This document shows positions 1 to 6,655 of a DNA stretch of 7,711 nucleotides, piece after piece. Position 1 is the stretch's first letter. Every line of letters begins with the position of its first letter. Source of the DNA: a bacterium (GTDB taxonomy: Bacteria > Margulisbacteria > Marinamargulisbacteria > SXXA01); assembly GCA_010027915.1 (NCBI GenBank), contig RGUG01000053.1, positions 1 through 7,711 on the forward strand, read 5' to 3'. The notes below the pieces were generated by a model that worked only from the letters and a program-made list of their open reading frames with translations, was not told the origin of the DNA and ran no database searches. Made by a program: the position numbers and the translations under genes.

Positions 1-20
1 GCCCTGTGCACAGGGCCTTT
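1..20. terminator. Perfect GC-rich palindrome at left edge, possible terminator stem
   Basis: Bases 1-16 (GCCCTGTGCACAGGGC) are identical to their own reverse complement, and are followed by CTTT. As RNA this can fold into a GCCCTG/CAGGGC stem with a TGCA loop. The following C and Ts suggest that the full element, cut by the window edge, is longer and could act as an intrinsic terminator in one or both directions. The T-tract seen on the right (CTTTGGGGTTT) is interrupted by Gs, so termination in the plus direction would be weak. It could instead be a protein-binding palindrome. Confidence 0.35.
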
Positions 21-482
21 GGGGTTTAAATACTCTCAAGTATCGATGTCTAGTTTATAGCGGGGGCTAAAGAGGGACTGCCCATTCGTTTTCATTGCCT
101 GATACGGTTTGGCATGTTGTATCTCACCATCGATTTAATCCACGTTGCCTGTTGTGAAGGCCCTTTTTTACCTTGTTTGATGACCATTCATTGAATCACG
201 ATCTCCTTCGTGTTGAGATGGTGTGCAGCGGTCTTGGGTGATGTTTGCCAAATGATCACCCCCATCTCATCACATGCCGCCCTATCACCCTGCTGTCTCG
301 TCAGTCTTTGTGTTACCCGTTCCTCACTCGTTGCCCGAAGAGTGGGCGGCATCTTGCATGGGCATTCCCCATCCCCGACTTTTCCTCACCCATGGCCCAT
401 TCATCACCCCCATGCCCATTGGGTAAGCCCCACGCAAGGGAAGGTCCCCACCAACCGTCACGCACCATCCCCCGTTTTAAAT
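21..482. other. Intergenic stretch without a supportable gene
   Basis: The short open frames here have compositions typical of shadow frames (Pro/His/Ser-rich or Trp/Gly-rich), lack a good ribosome binding site and show no recognisable motif. On the minus strand, a 32-codon stretch (36-134) reads like ordinary protein (KPYQAMKTNGQ, then SPRYKLDIDT, then a TGA stop) but lacks a start ahead of its first stop. It may be a gene remnant. No clear hairpin plus T-tract is visible just downstream of the glnE stop in the minus direction, so the operon terminator was not located. The segment 357-420 contains the inverted octamers ATGGGCAT and ATGCCCAT in C-rich sequence, which I consider too weak to call. 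Confidence 0.5.
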
Positions 483-3400
483 CTACCCCTTGGTGCCCTC
501 TAAAAAAGCCGCATGACAACGGGTGACATGCTCAGACAAGCGGGCCCACAAATCAGTAATGGGGGTATCAACACCCCACACTTGCCGTACCAACATGTGC
601 GATTCTTGGGGGTCAACTGGCAACCGGTGGGTTTGCTGATTATCCAAAATCTGCAAGGCATGTTCCAGTCGACGAAACACCATGTAACTGGTCATCAAAT
701 CATTGGCTTTGAGCGGGTCTAATACGCCCTGTTTTTTTAGGTAGGTAATCGCCGGCAAGGTACTACGAATCCACTGGCCAGGAGGGTGAGCCAATACCAT
801 CACCTGAATTAAAAATTCAATGTCTCGAATCCCCCCCCGACCATTTTTGATGTCCCAGCCTTCGGCCCCCTTACCACAGCCGCTGACTGCCAATGACTCC
901 GATTGCTGAATGGCCCGCTCCCTCATCTCACGCACCGATTGCCGGTAAACCCCCTGATCAAAACGATCCACACATGGCCGCAACCGATTCATCACCTCAA
1001 ACCCGGTGGCCCAATCGCCCGCCAACGGTCTCATTTTAAGCAAGGCCTGCATTTCCCAGGGGGCCGCAGTGTCTTGAAAATAACGAACCAAGGCATCGGT
1101 CGTACCCACCAAGGTGCCCGACCGACCGAATGGACGCAAATTAAAATCCACCCGATAACAATGCCCATCCCCAGTGACCTGTGCCAAATCGTCACGTAAT
1201 GATTTCACCAGTTCCGTGGCCCCTGCCAACGCATCGGCCACTGGCACGGTCAAGCCGGTCGTATCCAAAACAGGAATTAAATCAATGTCTGAACTGTAGT
1301 TCAATTCACTCCCACCCAACTTGCCCATGGCCAACACACAAAAACAGTGGGCAATGGAATGGAGCCCCAAGCGTTGTATCCCCCGCTCAAGCGAGGCCAT
1401 CACACACGTTTCGGCCAACAACGATAAATGGCGGTAAATCACCGGCAATTCGCGTCGGAGGGTCATGTCTTGAATGGCAATGCGCAACACATGCCGATGC
1501 TTGAAACGACGCAAGGTCGCACGAAAGGTATCCTGGCCATCCAACAAGGTCCACTCCACGCTGAGGGCACCCCGTCGGGGCATGGCATGCAAATGGTCCG
1601 TCTGGGTAATGTCATAAAAGTCGTCAGGATGCCGAATCAGCAAGTCAGATAAATAATCACTGGTAGAAAACAAATCCAATAAAATATCCAAACGGGCCGG
1701 CTGGGCCAACAACATAGCATAATGATCACGTGGGGACGGCACCGCCCGCACAAACCGTTCCCAGTGATTCAAGGCCCGGTCCGGATTCGGCTTGCTTTTC
1801 AGCCATTGCACCGCCAAAACAGCCAAACGGGCAAAGACACTCGGTTCCCCCATTTGGGCCAACAAGCGAATGTTGCGGGCGGCCTTTTCTGGGCGTTGAA
1901 ACAACGAAAAAATACGGGTCACCATCTCGGATGGCAAGTGGGGATTCAGCACCCAATCGGCCACGTTGGCCACCGTTGAGGAGGGCAAAGACTCCCGAGA
2001 AAAATACCGCTCTAAAAACCCGCGAACCATGGCCGTCACGGTTTCAAACTCTATCAGGAGCTGATCCGCCGGACCAATTCCCGCTTGGGGATGATAGCCC
2101 ATGCGACGCGCCAAATGATCGAATTCTGATTGATCTGGATGGGGTAAATTTAAATCCTCGGCCGAGCCCCGCAACACCCGCAACCCATTGATTAATCGCC
2201 GCAAAAAAATGTAGCCATTGACCAATTGCTCCAACATGCTAGCCTCAATCAAGCCGGCCGACTGCAAGGCCCGCAAGGCTTCTCGAATGCGAGGGGTTTT
2301 TAACTCAGGGACCGTCGACCCATATTGGACTTGTAAGGCTTGTACCGTGTATTCCAAATCGACCAACGCCCCAGGGCTGAATTTGGCATTGGGTTGGACC
2401 CATACTTTTTGATCATGTTGCCGTTTTCTCAGGTCCCATAACGATGAAAAATCAGAAATGGATTGGTGATACACCCATTCATCCCGCAAGCATTCGATAC
2501 GACGACAAAACCCGTCATCCCCTGCCACCCCCCGCAATCGAACCAAGGCCAAGCGTTCGTACAATTGGGCATCCCCATCCCGTCCAAAATACCGACAAAA
2601 TTGTTCCACACTCGACGCCAGGGGCCCGTCTTTGCCATAAGGACGCAAACGCAAATCAATGGCAAAAATACCCGATCGTTTGGCCACAATAAACCGGTTT
2701 AATTCTTTGACCAATTCCCCAAAAAACACCTGATTGGAGATGGAGTGGGCCCCATCGGTGTACCCCGCATCACTAAATACCATCAACAATTCGATATCCG
2801 AGGCATACCCCAAGGCCACCCCCCCCAATTTACCCAACCCAAAAACCCCCCATTGAACCGACAAATTCCCAATGGTCTTGGGTTCCCCATACAATCGAAC
2901 CAGGGATGCCATGACCACCTCACACGCCACCTGAATCACCGCTTCGACCAATTCGGTTAATTGCTCGGACATCTCCGTTAACGAAATCCGTTGACACAAA
3001 TGCCGAAGATCCATTTCAAAAATGGCTTGGTCTTTAAATTGGTTCACGACCTTTTGTTTGGCTTCGTCCGTGATCACCCCGGAAAGGGCACGGGCCAACC
3101 GTATGGCGACCGGCTCAGTATGGGGCGGCACATCACCCAAAATCGGTTCCAATGATTCGTAATGGGTTCGAATAAAATCTTCCCATAAATATTCCGATGC
3201 CCCCAATACCCGGGCCAAGTCAGCCAATGCCAGGGGGTTGGTCAAAAAAGCCAACCGTTGTGCCGAAGGCTGAGACACCAAAATGGATTGAATTAATTGT
3301 TCATATCGGGTGATGGCATCATACGGATTGGGGGCTTGATTCAAGTAATAAGTAAATTGCTTGCAAAATACCACCGACAGACGCAAGGTATCCAACGCCA

Positions 3401-4175
3401 CCGGATCCTCGATTTTATGACCTTGTCGATCGGTCAAATGAAACACGTCTTCAATGACATGGTCATGGGTATTGATACTTAACTGCTGAACCGATAAGCC
3501 ATGGTGGGCCAAGGCCGTACAAAATGAAAACAAAAAAAACGGGGTATCTTGGGTCGTCAGGGTCAATTGGGTGGCATGGGGCAAGGTGTTATCAAACCTC
3601 ACTTGGGCGGGCGATAACGGGGCCACTTGACTCCCCGCATGGTCAGATAAGTGCTCAGACACCCGACGCCACAAGGTATCAATGGCCACCGAGGGGTTGG
3701 ATTCCAACAACGCCCCCATTCCCATGAGTGCCCGCTCCAAACTTTCTTTCCAACTGACCCAGTCCCGGTCATCCAATCGTCGACCCTCAAAATAATCCAC
3801 AATTTTTTTTCGACGCCACTGCCGCCACATCACATCCCGATTCCATCGCCCGTTGGGTTTGGCTTGGGGGGCATAGGTAAAAATATCCCCTTTGATAATG
3901 TCCACCCCATGGGCCGCCAAAATACCCGTGGTCGCCGCCAATAAAAACGGATAATCCATCGCCACCACCGTCACCTGCACATTCCCATCCCCCACTGATT
4001 CAACCCATACCGTCAAGGGGCTATCGGTCGAAAGGGCCGCCAACGCCGTCATGTGTTTGACCATGTCATCCGTTGAAAACGATTCAAAATAGCGATCCGG
4101 TAACCGCGTCAGGGCATCGGACACCTCGTCTGGATCCAGATGCAACAAGTGGGGGTGGAGAAAGTCCCGATTCAT
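483..4175 (-). CDS. glnE: GlnE-type glutamine synthetase adenylyltransferase/deadenylase with N-terminal ACT-like domains
   Basis: This is a cytoplasmic bifunctional enzyme family that attaches AMP to glutamine synthetase, or removes it, to switch nitrogen assimilation off or on. The protein has 1230 residues; E. coli GlnE has about 950. Seen in order: an ACT-like segment (about 66-126), a second, clearer ACT-like domain (about 201-270), a helical region, nucleotidyltransferase 1 (GLGKLGG 446-452, SDIE 459-462, DLRLRP 507-512), its helical domain (LVDLEYTVQ 604-612, FLRRL 657-661), a linker, nucleotidyltransferase 2 (AMGKLGG 949-955, SSDIDL 961-966, D1010, RPFG 1014-1017), and GRGGIRDIEF 1112-1121 with a final helical domain ending QTHRLP 1181-1186. 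The ACT domains resemble the glutamine-sensing C terminus of GlnD. Domain 1 has Glu in place of the second Asp, which the superfamily tolerates. The ATG directly follows the upstream gene's TAA with no spacer, so translation probably depends on coupling. The GlnE assignment is firm; which half performs which reaction is not. Confidence 0.93.
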   Translation of the reverse strand: MNRDFLHPHLLHLDPDEVSDALTRLPDRYFESFSTDDMVKHMTALAALSTDSPLTVWVESVGDGNVQVTVVAMDYPFLLAATTGILAAHGVDIIKGDIFTYAPQAKPNGRWNRDVMWRQWRRKKIVDYFEGRRLDDRDWVSWKESLERALMGMGALLESNPSVAIDTLWRRVSEHLSDHAGSQVAPLSPAQVRFDNTLPHATQLTLTTQDTPFFLFSFCTALAHHGLSVQQLSINTHDHVIEDVFHLTDRQGHKIEDPVALDTLRLSVVFCKQFTYYLNQAPNPYDAITRYEQLIQSILVSQPSAQRLAFLTNPLALADLARVLGASEYLWEDFIRTHYESLEPILGDVPPHTEPVAIRLARALSGVITDEAKQKVVNQFKDQAIFEMDLRHLCQRISLTEMSEQLTELVEAVIQVACEVVMASLVRLYGEPKTIGNLSVQWGVFGLGKLGGVALGYASDIELLMVFSDAGYTDGAHSISNQVFFGELVKELNRFIVAKRSGIFAIDLRLRPYGKDGPLASSVEQFCRYFGRDGDAQLYERLALVRLRGVAGDDGFCRRIECLRDEWVYHQSISDFSSLWDLRKRQHDQKVWVQPNAKFSPGALVDLEYTVQALQVQYGSTVPELKTPRIREALRALQSAGLIEASMLEQLVNGYIFLRRLINGLRVLRGSAEDLNLPHPDQSEFDHLARRMGYHPQAGIGPADQLLIEFETVTAMVRGFLERYFSRESLPSSTVANVADWVLNPHLPSEMVTRIFSLFQRPEKAARNIRLLAQMGEPSVFARLAVLAVQWLKSKPNPDRALNHWERFVRAVPSPRDHYAMLLAQPARLDILLDLFSTSDYLSDLLIRHPDDFYDITQTDHLHAMPRRGALSVEWTLLDGQDTFRATLRRFKHRHVLRIAIQDMTLRRELPVIYRHLSLLAETCVMASLERGIQRLGLHSIAHCFCVLAMGKLGGSELNYSSDIDLIPVLDTTGLTVPVADALAGATELVKSLRDDLAQVTGDGHCYRVDFNLRPFGRSGTLVGTTDALVRYFQDTAAPWEMQALLKMRPLAGDWATGFEVMNRLRPCVDRFDQGVYRQSVREMRERAIQQSESLAVSGCGKGAEGWDIKNGRGGIRDIEFLIQVMVLAHPPGQWIRSTLPAITYLKKQGVLDPLKANDLMTSYMVFRRLEHALQILDNQQTHRLPVDPQESHMLVRQVWGVDTPITDLWARLSEHVTRCHAAFLEGTKG

Positions 4176-4901
4176 TTATAAGCGCCCCAACACCCCCTGG
4201 GCATTGGACCGGGTGATCATGATACGTGGTAATTGAAGGGGATTGGGATTGCGTGACAAGGGAATCAAGGTAGGGCCGGGCTGAATGGTCATCGCATAGC
4301 GGTACCCGCTGGCCTTTAGCAATTGTTTCCCAGACACCGAAAACACCCCAAACGGATACACATACAGTTGAATGGGTCGACCCAATTGTTGGCTTAATCG
4401 TCTTTGAGACAATCGGACTTCATTCTCAAAATCTTGGGGTCGTTTGGCTTTAAATGCCTCTGACAAAAACTCGTGAAAATACCCATGGGACGCCACTTCC
4501 GCCCCATTGTCTACCGCCGATTGCAACTGCTCCCAGGTCATGGCAAAGCGTCGCGACCCAATAATCCCCGGGTAAATGGCAAACATCACCGGAATGCGTT
4601 GGGGACGTAGCACCTGTTGATACGCCTCATACGCCGACCGATTGCCATCATCAATCACCAACAACACATTTCGGCTCCCCGTAATCTGGCCTTTGGTCAT
4701 GGCATCGAATGTCACAAAGCGATACCCCTTGGCTTGTAGGAGTTGGATATGGTTCGAAAATTCAGGAATAGAAAAATCCGTTTCCAACCGTGGATGACCC
4801 AAAAACGTGTGGTAACAAAGCACCGTCACCGATTGGGCAGCCGTCATGCTGATCACCCCCATCCAAATCATCCCTGCCATTAGCCAATAAACGGTCTTCA
4901 T
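4176..4901 (-). CDS. Exported polysaccharide deacetylase-like protein (CE4 fold, PgaB/IcaB-like)
   Basis: This 241-residue protein probably removes N-acetyl groups from a surface or cell-wall polysaccharide outside the cytoplasm. A hydrophobic N terminus (about residues 4-20) ending in SMTAAQS looks like a signal peptide. Visible motifs are LCYHTF (28-33), LVIDDG (81-86, the DD metal/catalytic pair), SHGYFH (138-143, with metal-ligand spacing H139/H143) and YPFG (172-175), which takes the place of the RPP motif of NodB-type enzymes as in PgaB-like proteins. The end (GYRYAM, then LPRIMI) is also typical. I chose the ATG at 4901 rather than the upstream one at 4922 because AAGGAGG lies 8 bases before it, it gives a clean signal peptide, and it forms an ATGA overlap with the preceding gene. 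The last codon abuts glnE. The substrate is unknown; the family assignment is good. Confidence 0.88.
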   Translation of the reverse strand: MKTVYWLMAGMIWMGVISMTAAQSVTVLCYHTFLGHPRLETDFSIPEFSNHIQLLQAKGYRFVTFDAMTKGQITGSRNVLLVIDDGNRSAYEAYQQVLRPQRIPVMFAIYPGIIGSRRFAMTWEQLQSAVDNGAEVASHGYFHEFLSEAFKAKRPQDFENEVRLSQRRLSQQLGRPIQLYVYPFGVFSVSGKQLLKASGYRYAMTIQPGPTLIPLSRNPNPLQLPRIMITRSNAQGVLGRL

Positions 4902-5701
4902 GTGCCCAACCTCCTTACCCAATGCGTGGGGATCACGCCATACAATGCCACGATGTCATCATCTGATTGCCCCGATACCAATCCGGTGTCACGCACCCCG
5001 ATACCCGTCACGCCCAAATCAGTGGCCAATTGCACCACATTGCGTGGGTTATCATCATAAAACACCACCTGATCATCCCAATCCAAGGGCACCAAACGAC
5101 GCACCACGTCCGAAAACAACGGCATGGGTTTGCCCATCCAATGCACAGAAATGGGCAAGGTCTCCGCCAACTGCTGGGCATAATACCCCGCCACTTTGAC
5201 CAATACGCCATTCCCTGCCGATACCCATCGATCAGGGTTAATCGCCACCACGGGACGCTGGGGATCTCGAGCCAACGACTCATACACCCGCTGATAGTCT
5301 GCATCGTTGTCATCCCCCGTACTGGCGGCCACCACGATGACCTCCGCCCCATCCGGATGGTCCACCGGACACCCCCCCGCATGTTGCACGTACCATATTG
5401 AATCGGGATACCCATAGGTATACACACGACGCCCCTTGACCCATGACTGGCAGGTGGGATCAAGTGCCAGCCCATGACCCGAGGACACAATACACCCAGG
5501 GGAGACCGGGACCCCCATACGGCACAAGTGGGCCGCAATCTGAGGCGGGGACGCCGTGGTATTATTGGTCACCACCCAAATGGGAATCCCCTCGGATGCC
5601 CAGTGGTTGAGTTGGGCAATGGCCGACGGGATGGGCCCCGACTCATTATAAATGACCCCATGGGCATCCGTCAGAACCGCCCGCGGTTTAATCGGGTACA
5701 T
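4898..5701 (-). CDS. HAD-superfamily subfamily IIA hydrolase-like protein with altered motif I
   Basis: This 267-residue cytoplasmic protein has the HAD-IIA (NagD-like) layout. Motif I is LTDAHGVIYN (10-19, candidate nucleophile D12). Motif II is VVTNNT (43-48). A cap region follows, with VAINPD (152-157) and GNGVLVKVAGYY (163-174). Motif III is GKPMPLF (180-186) and motif IV is FYDDNPRN (204-211). Members are usually small-molecule phosphatases. Here the second Asp of the DxD in motif I, normally the general acid/base, is His14. The related IIA-hyp4 group carries Trp at this position, so the change need not mean inactivity, but phosphatase chemistry is uncertain. The start lies inside the end of the upstream deacetylase gene (14-base overlap) with no good Shine-Dalgarno, and the stop overlaps the next gene's ATG by four bases. 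Both features argue for translational coupling. The substrate is unknown; by context it may be a sugar phosphate, which is inference only. Confidence 0.85.
   Translation of the reverse strand: MYPIKPRAVLTDAHGVIYNESGPIPSAIAQLNHWASEGIPIWVVTNNTTASPPQIAAHLCRMGVPVSPGCIVSSGHGLALDPTCQSWVKGRRVYTYGYPDSIWYVQHAGGCPVDHPDGAEVIVVAASTGDDNDADYQRVYESLARDPQRPVVAINPDRWVSAGNGVLVKVAGYYAQQLAETLPISVHWMGKPMPLFSDVVRRLVPLDWDDQVVFYDDNPRNVVQLATDLGVTGIGVRDTGLVSGQSDDDIVALYGVIPTHWVRRLGT
4910..4916 (-). promoter_or_regulatory. Strong Shine-Dalgarno for the second deacetylase gene
   Basis: AAGGAGG on the minus strand lies 8 bases upstream of the ATG at 4901 and inside the last codons of the HAD gene. It settles the choice between the ATG at 4922 and the one at 4901. 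It is the only textbook ribosome binding site I see in the operon. Confidence 0.8.
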
Positions 5702-6449
5702 GGCCCGTCAACGTATACGATTGGGGCCCACTCACCGCTACCCCATCGGCCAACAAGTCTCCCACGGTGACAATCTCATACCCCTTGGCCCGTAATTGGG
5801 CCACCATTTTAGGCAGGGCCTTCAGGACATCCCCCCCATTGTGCATCAACACAATACTACCCGGCTTCACCCCATCCATTACCGCTTGGGCGATGGCATC
5901 CCGAGGGTGAACGGCCTTCCCATTGACTCGCCATTCATCGGGCACCGGAAAACGAGACGACTGCCCCACATAATCTTTGGCATTCACATCCCATAAAATG
6001 GTGGTCAGCCCTTCATTGGCGGCCAACGCAACCACACGGGGATTAAATTGACCACCCGGTGGACGAAAAAACCGTGGCCATTGACCGGTGGCCCGGTAAA
6101 TCAACTGGTTGGTCTTACGCAACTCCATTTGGGCCTCCGCGTCATCCAGTAAGGGCAGGCGACGGTGGGTGTATCCGTGATTGGCCACTTCGTGACCATC
6201 ATCGTGCAAGTGACGCACCCAATCAATATGATGACTTATTTCTTGTCCAACCAAGAAAAAAGTCGCTTTTACCTGAAGGGCTTTCAACAATTGCATCAGG
6301 GGAAGTGCGTGCTCTGGTTTGGGGCCATCATCAAACGTAAACGCCACTTTTTTATGAGGGGTGGATACCGACCATGCCGTCGTCGCCCACAAGGGGGTTA
6401 CCCCCAACATGACGCAACAAAAAAAGATCCATAATGGGGGCACCGGCAA
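5688..6449 (-). CDS. Exported NodB-type polysaccharide (peptidoglycan or chitooligosaccharide) deacetylase
   Basis: This is a CE4-family metal-dependent deacetylase of 253 residues and the first gene of the operon. The N terminus (about residues 5-22, ending PLWATTAWS) reads as a signal peptide, so the enzyme should act in the periplasm or at the surface. All five family motifs are present: TFDDGP (38-43, catalytic base and metal Asp), HGYTH (91-95, metal-ligand His pair), RPPGG (129-133), DVNAKD (154-159) and VLMHNGG (200-206, catalytic His203). It is therefore expected to be active. The frame has a TAA four codons before residue 1 and begins with TTG. GTG at codon 3 (6443) is an alternative start, and the first ATG (codon 14) would destroy the signal peptide. 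The upstream AAGAAAG is only a weak ribosome site. Likely substrates are N-acetylglucosamine polymers; the exact one cannot be told. Confidence 0.92.
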   Translation of the reverse strand: MPVPPLWIFFCCVMLGVTPLWATTAWSVSTPHKKVAFTFDDGPKPEHALPLMQLLKALQVKATFFLVGQEISHHIDWVRHLHDDGHEVANHGYTHRRLPLLDDAEAQMELRKTNQLIYRATGQWPRFFRPPGGQFNPRVVALAANEGLTTILWDVNAKDYVGQSSRFPVPDEWRVNGKAVHPRDAIAQAVMDGVKPGSIVLMHNGGDVLKALPKMVAQLRAKGYEIVTVGDLLADGVAVSGPQSYTLTGHVPD

Positions 6450-6495
6450 ATCACTTTCTTATCCCGAATAGGGAGCCACTGTCATCCGTGCAGGA

Positions 6496-6501
6496 AGTAT
6501 A
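6496..6501 (-). promoter_or_regulatory. Candidate -10 box for the deacetylase-glnE operon
   Basis: The minus strand reads TTGTATACT here. TATACT matches the TATAAT consensus in five of six bases and sits 46 bases upstream of the TTG start, which would give a leader of about 40 bases. No good -35 is seen at 16-18 bases spacing (TGGTTC at 17), so it would need an activator or be weak. Confidence 0.35.
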
Positions 6502-6628
6502 CAAGACCCCGCGAGTTGGAACCAGGGGAAGGTCCGAATGGGTCGTGCGGTTTTGCGGCACATACCCATATGGGCCCACCCACTATTCCCCCACCAACAA
6601 AATGAATCGAAAAAAATCAATTCAACTT

Positions 6629-6640
6629 GATGGGCCCATC
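6629..6640. repeat. 12-base perfect palindrome, possible operator
   Basis: GATGGGCCCATC equals its own reverse complement and lies 15 bases before the ATG of the plus-strand gene. A partial second copy (ATGGGCCCA) lies exactly 60 bases upstream at 6570-6578. The position suits a repressor site. However, CATGGGCCCATG also occurs inside the coding region at 7443-7454, so the core may simply be common in this genome. Confidence 0.3.
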
Positions 6641-6655
6641 GGTCGATGATTAGGT

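Larger units (their letters stand above)
6450..6655. promoter_or_regulatory. Divergent intergenic regulatory region
   Basis: These 206 bases separate the minus-strand operon from the divergent plus-strand gene and must hold both promoters. They contain a TATACT candidate -10 for the operon, two copies of ATGGGCCCA (6570-6578 and 6630-6638) and an A/T-rich tract at about 6601-6625 (GAATCGAAAAAAATCAATTC). I could not identify a convincing -10/-35 pair for the plus-strand gene. Confidence 0.55.

Noticed and set aside
358..370. 13-base match between 358-370 and 7071-7083 (ATGGGCATTCCCC)
   Set aside because: A single match of this length is expected by chance in a C-rich 7.7 kb window.
313..519. 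68-codon minus-strand frame overlapping the end of glnE
   Set aside because: Trp/Gly-rich shadow-like translation in C-rich DNA, with a start inside glnE and no family resemblance.
210..526. Overlapping plus-strand open frames of 93-97 codons
   Set aside because: Low-complexity Pro/His/Ser composition, two competing frames over the same bases, no ribosome site and no motif.
4902..4922. Upstream ATG giving a 248-residue second deacetylase
   Set aside because: The strong AAGGAGG lies between the two ATGs and fits the downstream start, which also gives a cleaner signal peptide and an ATGA overlap.
5008..5538. 176-codon minus-strand frame inside the HAD gene
   Set aside because: Frame-shifted shadow of the HAD gene, with excess Trp, Cys and Met, and no motif.
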